A stretch of DNA of 64,000 nt from Paraburkholderia phytofirmans PsJN (GTDB taxonomy: Bacteria; Pseudomonadota; Gammaproteobacteria; Burkholderiales; Burkholderiaceae). Of this stretch, positions 52,995 to 63,470 are shown piece by piece. The notes below the pieces were generated by a model. It worked only from the letters and a program-made list of their open reading frames with translations. It had not been told where the DNA came from and ran no database searches. The stretch is taken from the NCBI RefSeq assembly GCF_000020125.1, contig NC_010676.1, positions 930,001-994,000 of the forward strand, read 5' to 3'. Positions within the stretch are counted from its first letter, which is position 1. Every line of letters begins with the position of its first letter. The position numbers were made by a program, and so were the translations under genes.

Positions 52995-54578
52995 ATGACA
53001 ATTACCGGCGAAATGCTGATCGGCCGCAAAGCGGTGCGCGGCGAGGAAAAACCACTGCATGCGTTCAATCCTGCCACGGGATCCGATATCGCGGAGCCGG
53101 TTTTCGGCAGCGGCTCGGTGGCGCTCGTTGGGCAGGCGTGTGAGTTGGCGCAGCAGGCGTTCGATCCGTACCGTCAACTGCCGCTCTCGGTGCGCGCCGA
53201 GTTCCTCGAGCGTATCGCCGACGGCATCACGGCGTTGGGCGATGCGCTGATCGAACGGGCGCACCAGGAATCGGGTCTGCCGAAGGCGCGTCTCGAAGGC
53301 GAGCGCGGCCGCACCACGGGCCAGCTCAAGCTGTTCGCGCAAGTCGTGCGCGCCGGCCAGTGGCTTGCCGCCACGCTCGATTCGCCGCTGCCGGAGCGCA
53401 AGCCGCTGCCACGCTCCGACCTGCGCATGCGGAAGATTCCGCTCGGCCCGGTCGCGGTGTTCGGCGCCAGCAATTTTCCGCTCGCGTTTTCGGTGGCGGG
53501 CGGCGATACGGCGGCAGCGCTCGCGGCCGGCTGCCCGGTGGTGGTGAAAGCGCACCGTGCTCACCTCGGCACGTCGGAGATGGTCGGCCGCGTGATCCAA
53601 CGTGTCGCGCAGGAAATGGACTTACCCGAAGGCGTGTTCTCGATGATCGTCGGCGCGGGCAATTCCGTCGGCGAGGCGCTGGTCGCGCATCCGGCGATCA
53701 AGGCCGTCGGCTTCACGGGATCGCGCGCGGGCGGCACGTCGCTGATGCGCGTCGCGGCGGCGCGCGCCGAGCCGATTCCGGTGTATGCGGAAATGAGCAG
53801 CATCAACCCCGTGTTCCTGCTGTCGAATGCGCTGGCGGCGCGCGGCGAGAGCATCGCCCGTGGCTTCGTCGATTCGCTGGTGCTCGGCGCCGGGCAGTTC
53901 TGTACCAACCCGGGCCTCGCGATTGCCGTCGACAGCGACGCGCTCAAGACGTTTGTCGCCACTGCGTCCGAAGCACTCAGCGGCAAGCCCGCGCAGACCA
54001 TGCTGACGTCCGGCATCTGCGCGGCCTATGAAGAAGGCGAGGGTAAGCTGGCCGCGATCAAGGGCGTCGAAGCCGTGGCTCGCGGTGTCGATACGACCGG
54101 CCCGACTCAGGCGCGCGCGGCGTTGTTCGTGACCGATGCGCAGACGTTCCTCGCCACGCCGGCGCTGGAAGACGAGGTGTTCGGTCCGGCCTCGACTATC
54201 GTGCGTTGCAAGGACGAGCAGGAACTGCTGGCGGTCGCCGAGTACTTTGACGGCCAGTTGACCGCCACGGTACAAATGGACAGCGCGGATCTGGCGTCGG
54301 CGAAGAAGCTGGTGCCGATTCTCGAACGCAAGGCCGGGCGGATTCTGGTGAACGGCTTCCCGACGGGCGTCGAGGTGTCGCACGCGATGGTGCACGGCGG
54401 GCCGTTCCCGGCTACGTCCGATAGCCGTGCGACTTCGGTTGGCACGACGTCGATCGAGCGCTTCCTGCGTCCGGTGTGCTATCAGGATTTCCCGGCCGAT
54501 CTGTTGCCGGAAGCGTTGGCTGACAACAACCCGCTGGATTTGTGGCGCCGTCGTGATGGCGAGATCACGCGCAGCTAA
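52995..54578 (+). CDS. 2-oxoglutarate semialdehyde dehydrogenase (aldarate pathway)
   Basis: A 527-residue aldehyde dehydrogenase with the general-base Glu266 in YAEMSSINP and nucleophile Cys303 in [13 protein letters not shown]-binding [24 protein letters not shown] lies at about 156-179. Length and sequence resemble the NADP-type KGSADH enzymes found in D-glucarate/galactarate or L-arabinose clusters. It oxidises 2,5-dioxopentanoate, the KdgD product, to 2-oxoglutarate. ATG at 52995 with AAGGAAA upstream. It is divergent from garL and followed by a strong bidirectional terminator. Confidence 0.88.
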   Translation: MTITGEMLIGRKAVRGEEKPLHAFNPATGSDIAEPVFGSGSVALVGQACELAQQAFDPYRQLPLSVRAEFLERIADGITALGDALIERAHQESGLPKARLEGERGRTTGQLKLFAQVVRAGQWLAATLDSPLPERKPLPRSDLRMRKIPLGPVAVFGASNFPLAFSVAGGDTAAALAAGCPVVVKAHRAHLGTSEMVGRVIQRVAQEMDLPEGVFSMIVGAGNSVGEALVAHPAIKAVGFTGSRAGGTSLMRVAAARAEPIPVYAEMSSINPVFLLSNALAARGESIARGFVDSLVLGAGQFCTNPGLAIAVDSDALKTFVATASEALSGKPAQTMLTSGICAAYEEGEGKLAAIKGVEAVARGVDTTGPTQARAALFVTDAQTFLATPALEDEVFGPASTIVRCKDEQELLAVAEYFDGQLTATVQMDSADLASAKKLVPILERKAGRILVNGFPTGVEVSHAMVHGGPFPATSDSRATSVGTTSIERFLRPVCYQDFPADLLPEALADNNPLDLWRRRDGEITRS

Positions 54579-54600
54579 ATGGCGGATGATCAGGTGAAGT

Positions 54601-54640
54601 AAAAAATATGGCCGGGATATCCCGGCCATATTTTTTTATT
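54601..54640. terminator. Strong bidirectional terminator
   Basis: ATATGGCCGGG and CCCGGCCATAT form a perfect stem around ATAT, flanked by A-run on one side and T-run on the other. It separates the plus-strand dehydrogenase gene (ends 54578) from the minus-strand FadR-type regulator gene (ends 54680). Confidence 0.9.
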
Positions 54641-54679
54641 GCGTCCACTCTGGCGAACTCGATTCAACGGCAAGGCGAA

Positions 54680-55423
54680 TCAGCTGTTCGCGTCTGCCGC
54701 TTCGTTCGCCCGCCGCAGACGTTCGCGGCTATTGGACAGATGCATACGCATCGCCGCGCGCGCGCCTTCCGCATCATGGCGCGTGATCGCTTCGAGAATG
54801 CTTTCGTGTTCGAGATTGACGAGCGACAGATACGCGTCCGGTTCCGCGCGCGCAATGCCGGCGGAGTCGAGCCGGTTGCGCGGAATCAGCGCGCTGCCCA
54901 TTTGCGTGAGGATGTCGACGAAATAGCGGTTGCCGGTGGCGCGCGCCACCGAGATATGAAACTGCAGATCGGCGTCGACGCTGTCCAGCCCGTTATGACG
55001 CGTGGCTTCGATCGCGTCGAGCGCGGCGCGCATGCGCGCGAGGTCGTCCGGCTTGGCGCGCTGGGCGGCGAGACCCGCACATTCCGTTTCAAGACTGATG
55101 CGCAGTTCCAGGATCGACAGCACGTCGCGCAAGGTAGTGGCGGGCACCATGTCGATGCCGAGCTTTTCGCGCTGCGGCTCCAACACGAAGCTGCCGATGC
55201 CGTGCCGTGTTTCGATGATCTTGCCCGCCTGCAAACGCGAAATCGCCTCGCGAATGACGGTGCGGCTCACGCTCAGCGTGACCATGAGTTGCGATTCGGT
55301 CGGCAGTTTGTCGCCGGGCTTCAAGGCGTTGGACGCGATTTGCTCGGTCACGTAGCTAACGACGAACTCGGCAAGATTACGCGCGCGTCGTGGCGGTGCC
55401 GCGGATGCCAGTGGTGTAGCCAT
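54680..55423 (-). CDS. GntR-family FadR/FCD-type regulator of uronate genes
   Basis: A 247-residue regulator with an N-terminal winged helix (about 18-85; LSVSRTVIREAISRLQAGKII then TRHGIGSFV) and an FCD domain with candidate metal-binding His in LQFHISVARATGN. It is in the UxuR/ExuR/LgoR group by general style. It is the only regulator gene in the 17-kb uronate block and is thus the best candidate for binding the repeated TCATAnGTCrTCGTACAAC sites; aldarate or uronate is the expected ligand. These links are inference. The ATG at 55423 is followed by MATPLASAAPPRR. Confidence 0.9.
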   Translation of the reverse strand: MATPLASAAPPRRARNLAEFVVSYVTEQIASNALKPGDKLPTESQLMVTLSVSRTVIREAISRLQAGKIIETRHGIGSFVLEPQREKLGIDMVPATTLRDVLSILELRISLETECAGLAAQRAKPDDLARMRAALDAIEATRHNGLDSVDADLQFHISVARATGNRYFVDILTQMGSALIPRNRLDSAGIARAEPDAYLSLVNLEHESILEAITRHDAEGARAAMRMHLSNSRERLRRANEAADANS

Positions 55424-55478
55424 CGAAAACGCCCCTTGAATCAGATAGTTGCAGACACTTCATGCGTTTCATTATACC

Positions 55479-55491
55479 GTCGTCTGACGAC
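55479..55491. promoter_or_regulatory. Candidate autoregulatory operator of the FadR-type gene
   Basis: GTCGTC-T-GACGAC is a perfect 6-1-6 inverted repeat, flanked by ATTATA on one side and TTATAA on the other, 56 bases upstream of the regulator ATG. It contains the GTCGTC half of the regulon motif. Confidence 0.5.
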
Positions 55492-55624
55492 TGATTATAA
55501 CCACGCCATATCATTTTGCGGACCGGCGTCCGATGCGACGCCGAAGTCCCTTTTTAGCCTGCATTTCGTGCTGCGGCGGCGCTTATTTCGCTGTCCGCAG
55601 AGAAGTACGATAACCGCTGCGCGA

Positions 55625-56977
55625 TCAGTTCGGGCGCAGTTCGACGCGCTTGATATCTTTCACGATCACGAGATAGCTGAACACCGTGAGCAGCGCATTG
55701 ATGCCCACGAACACCAGCGCGCCGTTGAACGAGCCGGTCTTTGCGACGAGATAGCCGATCACGATTGGCGTCACGATGCCGGCCACGTTGCCGAACATAT
55801 TGAAGATCGCACCCGACAGGCCGAGCGCCTCGCGCGGCGACGTATCGGCGACCACGGCCCAGCCGAGCGCGCCGATGCCTTTGCCGAAGAACGCCAGCGA
55901 CATGAGCGCGACGACGACCCAGTCGGTCGACACATAATTGCAGCCGATGATGCACACCGACAGCAGCATGCCGCCGACAATCGGCACCTTGCGCGCGACC
56001 GTAAGCGAATGGCCGCGACGGATCAGCCCATCGGACAGAATGCCGCCGAGCACGCCGCCGGAGAATCCGCAGATCGCCGGCAGCGAAGCCACCAGACCCG
56101 CTTGCAGAATCGTCATGCCGCGCGCCTGCACGAGGTAGATCGGAAACCACGTCAGGAAGAAGTAGGTCAGCACGTTGATGCAATACTGCGCGAGATAGAC
56201 GCCGAGCAGCATGCGGTTGCTGAGCAGTTGGCGAACCAGAGACCAGCCGCCTGTGTTCTCGATCTTGCCGGCGGATGGAGCTTTCTTCTGCCCGTTGATC
56301 ACGCCGCCGCCTTGTTCGATGTACTCGAGTTCCGAGCGCGACACACGCGGATGATCGGCGGGGTTCTTCATCACCTTCAGCCAGGTGAGCGCGAGCAGAA
56401 GTCCCATCACGCCCATCACGACGTAGACCATGTGCCAGCCGAACGCGTGGGTGAGCCACGCCATCAACGGCGTGAACACGACCGCCGCGAAGTATTGCGC
56501 CGAATTGAAAATGGCCGACGCCGTGCCGCGTTCGTTAGTCGGGAACCAGCTTGCCACCACCTTTGCGTTGGCCGGAAACGCCGGTGATTCGGCCGCGCCC
56601 ATTGCGAAGCGCAGCACGAACAGCGCGGTGACGGCCGCCGCCGCGCTGCCCAGCAAACCGATCGAGCTTTGCAGCAGGGTGAAGAGCGACCAGAAGAAAA
56701 TACTCGCCGCGTAGACGCGCCGCGCGCCGAAGCGGTCCAGCAGCCAGCCGGCCGGCAGTTGCGATAGGACGTAGGCCCAACTGAACGCGGAGAAAATGTA
56801 GCCCATACGGATCGCGTCGAAGCCGAACTCGGCGCGCATGGCCGAGCCAGTCACCGACAACGTGGCGCGGTCCGCGTAGTTGAAGGTGGTGATCAGAAAG
56901 ATCAGCAGCAAAATTCCGTAGCGGACTCGGGTGCGCTTTGCGACATGGGCGGCACTCGCCGTGCGGCTCATTTCCAT
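55625..56977 (-). CDS. garP: MFS galactarate/glucarate transporter, GarP/GudP-like
   Basis: A 450-residue anion:cation symporter with 12 likely helices. Family features are FNYADRATLSVTGSAM near residue 35, GAAESPAFPANAKVVASWFPTNERGTAS near residue 127 and ADTSPREALGLSGA in the second half. These place it with aldarate (galactarate/glucarate) carriers. GGAG is six bases before the ATG at 56977; another ATG two codons earlier touches the GGAG. Orientation as kdgD, but a terminator lies between, so it is probably a separate unit. Confidence 0.86.
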   Translation of the reverse strand: MEMSRTASAAHVAKRTRVRYGILLLIFLITTFNYADRATLSVTGSAMRAEFGFDAIRMGYIFSAFSWAYVLSQLPAGWLLDRFGARRVYAASIFFWSLFTLLQSSIGLLGSAAAAVTALFVLRFAMGAAESPAFPANAKVVASWFPTNERGTASAIFNSAQYFAAVVFTPLMAWLTHAFGWHMVYVVMGVMGLLLALTWLKVMKNPADHPRVSRSELEYIEQGGGVINGQKKAPSAGKIENTGGWSLVRQLLSNRMLLGVYLAQYCINVLTYFFLTWFPIYLVQARGMTILQAGLVASLPAICGFSGGVLGGILSDGLIRRGHSLTVARKVPIVGGMLLSVCIIGCNYVSTDWVVVALMSLAFFGKGIGALGWAVVADTSPREALGLSGAIFNMFGNVAGIVTPIVIGYLVAKTGSFNGALVFVGINALLTVFSYLVIVKDIKRVELRPN

Positions 56978-57073
56978 GGTCATCTCCTGAATTTCTTATG
57001 CCTGGGAGCGGGCTCCCAGGCGTCGTGGCGCAATGAGCGACCACAGGCCTTTCGATACATGCTGGTGCGGCGC

Positions 57074-57110
57074 TACAAAAAACGCCCGGCGACGTTGCCG
57101 TCCCGGGCGC
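57074..57110 (-). terminator. Rho-independent terminator after kdgD
   Basis: On the minus strand CGCCCGG and CCGGGCG (57103-57109 and 57083-57089) pair around a 13-base loop and are followed by TTTTTTG. It lies 76 bases beyond the kdgD stop. Confidence 0.7.
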
Positions 57111-57185
57111 TCTTTGCGGTGCCGTCTACGCGGCCGTCGTTCGCACGGCCGCCGGGTGTCGATCGCTGTCGTTACGCCAGCCCGA

Positions 57186-58103
57186 TTACTGCGGGCCGAG
57201 CGTCTTGATGAGCGCGTCCAGCTTGCCCATTTCTTCTTCCGTCAGATCCGTCAGCGGTGCGCGGACCGGGCCGGCGCTGTGGCCGACCAGCTTCGCGCCC
57301 GCCTTGACGATGCTGACCGCGTAGCCTGCGCGGCGGTTGCGGATCGCCAGATACGGCAGGAAGAATTCGTCGATCAGCTTGCCGACCGTGGCGTGGTCGT
57401 CCGCGGCAATCGCCCGGTAGAAGTCCATCGCGGTCTTCGGAATGAAGTTGAACACCGCCGACGAATACACCGGCACGCCCAGCGCCTTGTACGCCGCTGC
57501 ATAAACTTCAGCGGTCGGCAGGCCGCCGAGATACGAGAAACGGTCGCCGAGGCGGCGGCGGATCGACACCATGTTCTCGATCTCGCCCACGCCGTCCTTG
57601 AAGCCGATCAGGTTCGGGCAGCGCTCGGCCAGGCCTTCGAGCATATCGGCGTTAAGCTTGGAGTTCGCGCGGTTGTAGATGATCACGCCCATGTTCGGCA
57701 CGGACTTGCAGACTTCTTCAGCGTGTGCGGCGATGCCTTCCTGGCACGCTTCCGTCAGGTAATGCGGCATCAACAGAATGCCGTTCGCGCCATGACGCTC
57801 GGCTTCCTGTGCGTAGGCAATCGCTACGCGCGTCGGGCCGCCCGCGCCGGCGAGAATCGGCACCTTGCCTTTGCAGACTTCGGTAGCCGTTTTCACGACG
57901 TTCGAATAGTCGTTGTGCGTGAGCGAGAAGAATTCGCCCGTGCCGCCGGCGACGAACAGCGCCGACGCGCCGTAAGGAGCAAGCCATTCGAGGCGCTCAG
58001 CATACGTATCGGCGCGGAAATCGCCTTGTTCGTCGAAGTCGGTAACCGGGAAGGACAGGAGGCCTTCGGAAACGATCTGCTTCAGTTCCTGCGGTGTCGT
58101 CAT
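57186..58103 (-). CDS. kdgD: 5-dehydro-4-deoxyglucarate dehydratase
   Basis: A 305-residue class I aldolase-superfamily enzyme (DapA fold). The Schiff-base Lys169 is in IGFKDGVGE, the Tyr in IIYNRAN (143) is conserved, and [15 protein letters not shown] is the family's signature. It converts 5-keto-4-deoxyglucarate to 2-oxoglutarate semialdehyde with loss of water and CO2. The DFDEQGDF segment near residue 22 is typical of KdgD. It is divergent from garD with operator candidates between. Confidence 0.93.
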   Translation of the reverse strand: MTTPQELKQIVSEGLLSFPVTDFDEQGDFRADTYAERLEWLAPYGASALFVAGGTGEFFSLTHNDYSNVVKTATEVCKGKVPILAGAGGPTRVAIAYAQEAERHGANGILLMPHYLTEACQEGIAAHAEEVCKSVPNMGVIIYNRANSKLNADMLEGLAERCPNLIGFKDGVGEIENMVSIRRRLGDRFSYLGGLPTAEVYAAAYKALGVPVYSSAVFNFIPKTAMDFYRAIAADDHATVGKLIDEFFLPYLAIRNRRAGYAVSIVKAGAKLVGHSAGPVRAPLTDLTEEEMGKLDALIKTLGPQ

Positions 58104-58164
58104 GATATGTATCCAGAGCGTCGAATGGTGTGTGGAAGCTCAATCAAGTGAGAATTGAGATTTC

Positions 58165-58183
58165 TTATACGTCATCGTACAAC
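58165..58183 (+). promoter_or_regulatory. Uronate-regulon operator candidate, site F
   Basis: TTATACGTCATCGTACAAC differs from the motif at one position. It is 62 bases upstream of the kdgD start. Confidence 0.7.
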
Positions 58184-58265
58184 AACAAATCGGCTAACTC
58201 AACGGTGTTTTCACGGCATAATGCTTGGCCTAGGGTAAATACGGAACGTCTGCGCAATCTTTCAT

Positions 58266-58284
58266 GTTGTAGGATGACGTATGA
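58266..58284 (-). promoter_or_regulatory. Uronate-regulon operator candidate, site G
   Basis: GTTGTAGGATGACGTATGA matches the reverse motif with one difference. It ends 43 bases before the garD ATG. Confidence 0.7.
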
Positions 58285-58327
58285 ATAGAAGGCGCAGCAG
58301 GCGTACACCGCCATAAGGATCGATGCA

Positions 58328-59917
58328 ATGGAACAATCTCCGCTCTACATTCGCGTTCACCCCAACGACAATGTCGCGATCGTCGTCAACGACGGCGGTC
58401 TGGGTGAGGGCGCGGTATTTCCCGATGGTTTGGCGCTGCGCGAGCGCGTGCCGCAAGGGCACAAGGTCGCGCTGGCCGACCTGGCCGAGGGCGACGAGGT
58501 CATCCGCTATAACGTGGTGATCGGCTATGCGCTGAAGGCGCTGCCGAAGGGCAGCTGGATCAACGAACACGTGATTCGCATGCCGAGTCCGCCTGGACTC
58601 GAGGATCTGCCGATCGCGACGATCAAGGCGCCGGACATGCCGCCGCTCGAGGGCTATACGTTCGAGGGCTATCGCAACGCGGACGGCTCGGTCGGTTCGC
58701 GCAACATTCTCGCCATCACGACGACGGTGCAATGCGTGGCCGACGTGGTTCAACACGCGGTGACGCGTATCAAGGCTGAACTGCTGCCTCGCTATCCGAA
58801 TGTCGACGACGTGGTGAGCCTCGGCCACACGTACGGTTGCGGCGTCGCGATCGACGCGCCCGACGCGATGGTGCCGATCCGCACCGTGCGCAACATCAGC
58901 CTGAATCCGAATTTCGGCGGCGAGGTGATGATGGTCAGCCTCGGTTGCGAAAAACTGCAGCCCGAGCGCCTGATGCCGCCCGGCACGATCCCGATCGCCG
59001 CGGCCGCGAATGTCGCCGAAGTCGCGGACATCGGCGATATCGAGGCTGATCTGAACGGCGACGTGGTCGTGCTGCAGGACGAATCGCACGTCGGCTTCCA
59101 GTCGATGATCGAGTCGATCATGAAGATGGCCGACGGTCATCTGAAGCGTTTGAACAATCGTCGCCGCGAGACGTGTCCCGCGTCCGATCTCGTGATCGGC
59201 GTGCAATGCGGCGGCAGCGATGCATTCTCCGGTCTCACCGCGAATCCCGCCGTGGGCTACGCGACCGATTTGCTGGTGCGTGCCGGCGCCACGGTCATGT
59301 TCTCCGAAGTCACCGAAGTGCGCGACGGCGTCGATCAACTGACGGCGCGCGCGGCCAACCCGGAAGTCGCCGCGGCGATCATCCGCGAGATGCAGTGGTA
59401 CGACGATTATCTGAAGCGCGGCGGCGCGGATCGCAGCGCCAACACCACGCCGGGCAACAAGAAGGGTGGCTTGTCGAACATCGTCGAAAAAGCGATGGGC
59501 TCGATCATCAAGTCCGGTAATTCGGCGATTTCCGGCGTGTTGTCGCCGGGCGAGAAGGTCAAACAGAAAGGCCTGATTTACGCGGCCACGCCGGCCAGCG
59601 ACTTTATCTGCGGTACGCTGCAGGTCGCGGCGGGTATCAACCTGCACGTGTTCACCACCGGCCGCGGCACGCCGTACAGCCTTGCCGAAGTGCCCGTCAT
59701 CAAGGTCGCGACGCGCTCGGATCTGGCGCGCCGCTGGCATGATCTGATGGACATCAACGCCGGCACCATCGCGACTGGCGAGTCGACAATCGAAGAGGTG
59801 GGCTGGGAACTCTTCCGTCTGATGCTCGACGTCGCCAGCGGCCGCAAAGAGACTTGCGCTGAGAAGCTCAAGCTCCACAATGCGCTGACGCTGTTCAATC
59901 CCGCGCCGGTGACCTGA
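58328..59917 (+). CDS. garD: Galactarate dehydratase
   Basis: A 529-residue iron-type dehydratase of the GarD/UxaA family. An N-terminal SAF-like domain (about 1-85; [33 protein letters not shown]) precedes the large domain with [44 protein letters not shown] and [11 protein letters not shown]. The cysteines and histidine of HTYGCG suit metal binding. It dehydrates meso-galactarate to 5-keto-4-deoxyglucarate. The length matches galactarate dehydratases (about 520) rather than altronate dehydratase. It heads the garD-udh-lactonase transcript. Confidence 0.92.
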   Translation: MEQSPLYIRVHPNDNVAIVVNDGGLGEGAVFPDGLALRERVPQGHKVALADLAEGDEVIRYNVVIGYALKALPKGSWINEHVIRMPSPPGLEDLPIATIKAPDMPPLEGYTFEGYRNADGSVGSRNILAITTTVQCVADVVQHAVTRIKAELLPRYPNVDDVVSLGHTYGCGVAIDAPDAMVPIRTVRNISLNPNFGGEVMMVSLGCEKLQPERLMPPGTIPIAAAANVAEVADIGDIEADLNGDVVVLQDESHVGFQSMIESIMKMADGHLKRLNNRRRETCPASDLVIGVQCGGSDAFSGLTANPAVGYATDLLVRAGATVMFSEVTEVRDGVDQLTARAANPEVAAAIIREMQWYDDYLKRGGADRSANTTPGNKKGGLSNIVEKAMGSIIKSGNSAISGVLSPGEKVKQKGLIYAATPASDFICGTLQVAAGINLHVFTTGRGTPYSLAEVPVIKVATRSDLARRWHDLMDINAGTIATGESTIEEVGWELFRLMLDVASGRKETCAEKLKLHNALTLFNPAPVT

Positions 59918-59968
59918 TCGATCCGGCGGGCTTGCTCGATCCGATCACACTCACACCAATATAGAAAC

Positions 59969-60811
59969 ATGACTGACTCGAACCTTGACCGCAGCGCGGC
60001 ACAGAAACCCTTCCGCCGCCTGCTGCTCACCGGCGCGGCGGGCAACCTCGGCAAGCAGTTGCGCGGCGCGCTCGCCGCGTGGGCCGATATCGTGCGCATC
60101 ACGGATATCGCGCCGCTCGGCGAGGTGGCGGCGCATGAAGAAGCCTCGATCGTCGACATCGCTGACGAAGCCGCCGTTCACGCGCTGCTCGAAGGCGTGG
60201 ACGCGGTGGTTCACCTCGGCGGCATTTCCGTCGAGGCGCCGTTCGAAGACTTGCTCCAAGCGAATATCCGCGGCCTGTACAACCTCTATTCGGCGGCGCA
60301 GAAGCAGGGCGTGAAGCGCATCGTCTACGCGAGCTCGAATCACGCGGTGGGTTTTCATCCGGTGACGGAGGTGGTCGATATCGACGCCCCGCTGCGTCCG
60401 GATAGCCTGTACGGCGTGACGAAGTGCTTCGGCGAATCGTTGTCGCGTTACTACTTCGATCGCTTCGGTCTGGAGACGGTGTGTCTGCGGATCGGTTCGT
60501 CGTTCGAGCAGCCGAAGAATCCGCGCATGCTCGTGACCTATCTGAGCTTTCGCGACCTCATCGAACTGGTGCGCTGCTCGCTGTTCACCAACCGCGTGGG
60601 TCACGCGATCGTGTACGGCGTGTCGGATAACCGCACCAAATGGGTGGATAACACCAAGGCCGCGTTCCTTGGTTTTCGTCCGCAGGACAGTTCGGTCGAA
60701 TTCGAGCATCTCTTTCCGGTCACGGCACCCACCGCCGATCTCGACGATCCGACGCAGCGTTTCCAGGGTGGCCCGTTCGTGCTCGCCGGTCCGATGGAGC
60801 CGAAGCGGTGA
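59969..60811 (+). CDS. udh: Uronate dehydrogenase (copy 2)
   Basis: A 280-residue extended short-chain dehydrogenase with GAAGNLGKQLRGAL at the nucleotide site, VVHLGGISVEAPFEDLLQANI, YASSNHAVGFHPV and catalytic YGVTK. It strongly resembles characterised bacterial uronate dehydrogenases. It lies 51 bases after garD, and its stop overlaps the start of the lactonase gene (GTGA). Compared with copy 1 at 46468 it has a longer N-terminus and several divergent loops, so the two may differ in substrate preference or regulation. Confidence 0.93.
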   Translation: MTDSNLDRSAAQKPFRRLLLTGAAGNLGKQLRGALAAWADIVRITDIAPLGEVAAHEEASIVDIADEAAVHALLEGVDAVVHLGGISVEAPFEDLLQANIRGLYNLYSAAQKQGVKRIVYASSNHAVGFHPVTEVVDIDAPLRPDSLYGVTKCFGESLSRYYFDRFGLETVCLRIGSSFEQPKNPRMLVTYLSFRDLIELVRCSLFTNRVGHAIVYGVSDNRTKWVDNTKAAFLGFRPQDSSVEFEHLFPVTAPTADLDDPTQRFQGGPFVLAGPMEPKR

Positions 60812-61737
60812 GCGCCGCGGCGAACCCGCGCGTGGAGCGGGTCGAGGCAGCGGGGCAGGCGCCGGCTGCGGTCGGCGAGAGTCCGGTTTGGCGCGCTGCG
60901 GAGCAAGCCCTTTATTGGGTGGATATTCCCGCCCAGAAGATCGTGCGCTTGCGGATCGATTCGGGCGAGCGCTCTGAATGGCTGCTGCCTGAGAAAGTGG
61001 CATGCATCGCGTTCGACCATCGCGGTACGGTGCTGGCCGGCTGCGAGACCGGCCTCTTCGCGCTCACGCTGACTGAGTCCGCGGCCAACGGCGAAGCCGT
61101 GCAAGTGACAGGGCGCAAACTCGCCGCACCGGACTTCGCTTGCGACGACATGCGCTTCAACGACGGCCGTTGCGACCGGCAAGGACGCTTCTGGGCCGGC
61201 ACGATGGTGCAGGACATGGCGGCGGCCAAGCCGGCCGGCGCGCTCTATCGTTTCGACGAGCGCGGCATGCTGTCCGCGCCGGTCGTCGAGGAACTGATCA
61301 CGCAAAACGGCCTCGCGTGGTCGCCGGATGGCGCGACCATGTATCTGTCGGACTCGCATCCGTTGCGCAGGCAGATCTGGGCATTCGATTACGACATCGA
61401 ATCCGGCGAGCCGCGCAACCGTCGCGTGTTTGCCGATCTGAATCAGCATGCGGGCCGTCCCGACGGCGCCGCGGTGGACGCCGACGGGTGCTACTGGATT
61501 TGCGCGAACGACGCCGGCCTGTTACTGCGCTTCACGCCCGAGGGCAAGCTGGACCGGCAGATTGCCGTGCCGGCCATCAAGCCGGCCATGTGTGCCTTCG
61601 GTGGGCGCGAGCTGGATACGCTGTTCGTCACGTCGATCCGTCCCGCTGCGAACGCGAGCGAGCACGACGGGCATCTGTTCGCCGTGCGTCCCGGCATAAC
61701 CGGGTTGCCCGAGCCGGAGTTTGCCGGCGAACTGTAA
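60808..61737 (+). CDS. SMP-30/gluconolactonase family lactonase
   Basis: A 309-residue beta-propeller lactonase. Metal-site segments are visible: GESPVWRAAEQALYWVD (N-terminal Glu), MRFNDGRCDRQGRFWAGTM (Asn-Asp), QNGLAWSPDGATMYLSDS and GRPDGAAVDADGCYW. It starts at GTG 60808, overlapping the udh stop by four bases. Coupled to uronate dehydrogenase, it probably hydrolyses the galactaro- or glucaro-lactone formed by Udh to the free aldarate for GarD. Cytoplasmic; no signal peptide. Confidence 0.9.
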   Translation: MSAAANPRVERVEAAGQAPAAVGESPVWRAAEQALYWVDIPAQKIVRLRIDSGERSEWLLPEKVACIAFDHRGTVLAGCETGLFALTLTESAANGEAVQVTGRKLAAPDFACDDMRFNDGRCDRQGRFWAGTMVQDMAAAKPAGALYRFDERGMLSAPVVEELITQNGLAWSPDGATMYLSDSHPLRRQIWAFDYDIESGEPRNRRVFADLNQHAGRPDGAAVDADGCYWICANDAGLLLRFTPEGKLDRQIAVPAIKPAMCAFGGRELDTLFVTSIRPAANASEHDGHLFAVRPGITGLPEPEFAGEL

Positions 61738-61756
61738 GCGGAGCCTGTACGAGAAG

Positions 61757-61793
61757 GGCGCCGGACATGTCACGCATGTCCGGCGCCTTTTTT
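61757..61793 (+). terminator. Rho-independent terminator after the lactonase gene
   Basis: GGCGCCGGACATG and CATGTCCGGCGCC form a perfect 13-base stem with a five-base loop followed by six T. Confidence 0.93.
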
Positions 61794-61803
61794 GCTTAAA
61801 TAT

Positions 61804-61822
61804 TCATAGGTCATCGTACAAC
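61804..61822 (+). promoter_or_regulatory. Uronate-regulon operator candidate, site H
   Basis: TCATAGGTCATCGTACAAC matches the consensus fully. It lies just after the upstream terminator and about 500 bases before dctP. Confidence 0.7.
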
Positions 61823-62019
61823 ATTGTGGCGTAAAGACTACGGTAGTGTCACATTTCTTTTACGAAAGGCCGGCCGTCCCGCGCATCTGGTTTTACCCCC
61901 GTCAGCACCAATCCTGCTGGCGCCGGGGCTTGCCGGATGATCTATCGGTCATGTCTGCCGGATGCCCGCGTGGTGCGGGTAAATACCGTCTGTACAACTC
62001 AAACTGCGTTTTATAGACT

Positions 62020-62038
62020 TCATATGTCGTCGTACAAC
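62020..62038 (+). promoter_or_regulatory. Uronate-regulon operator candidate, site I
   Basis: TCATATGTCGTCGTACAAC matches the consensus fully and lies 287 bases before the dctP ATG, suggesting that the TRAP promoter and a long leader follow it. Confidence 0.7.
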
Positions 62039-62204
62039 GTATAAGCCCAAACGAATTCCTTTCTTAGTAGTTCGGATTGTCGGCTTGAACGAGACGCAGG
62101 CCGATGCAGTTGAAGCAAAAGTACAAGAGTGGAGTTGGCTGACAGGAGTGCTGAGCATCTGCGCCGGGGACGTTGCACAGACCAGCATGGCAAAGCGCCC
62201 GTGA

Positions 62205-63317
<1,113 letters not shown>

Positions 63318-63361
63318 GGCTCGCCTGAACGGAAGCCATGCCGCGGTGTGAAGGTGCGAAG

Positions 63362-63385
63362 GGCCTGCGAGAAGATTCGCAGGCC
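63362..63385 (+). promoter_or_regulatory. Intercistronic hairpin between dctP and dctQ
   Basis: GGCCTGCGA and TCGCAGGCC form a perfect nine-base stem with a six-base loop and no T-run. Such hairpins often stabilise the upstream binding-protein message and lower expression of the membrane subunits. Confidence 0.55.
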
Positions 63386-63470
63386 TTGCCGCTGTGCGCG
63401 TTCCGAACTGAAGAGTCGAACAGATTGCTGAATATTAAAGACAGGTCGGTCGAATGCAAGGATGGGTCCA

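Noticed and set aside
54608..56587. A 659-codon plus-strand frame across the FadR-type regulator and MFS genes
   Set aside because: It runs through a strong terminator and antisense to two well-supported genes; composition is shadow-like.
58262..59878. A long minus-strand open frame opposite garD
   Set aside because: It is the antisense shadow of garD, rich in Arg/His/Asp with no domain, and would cover its promoter and operators.
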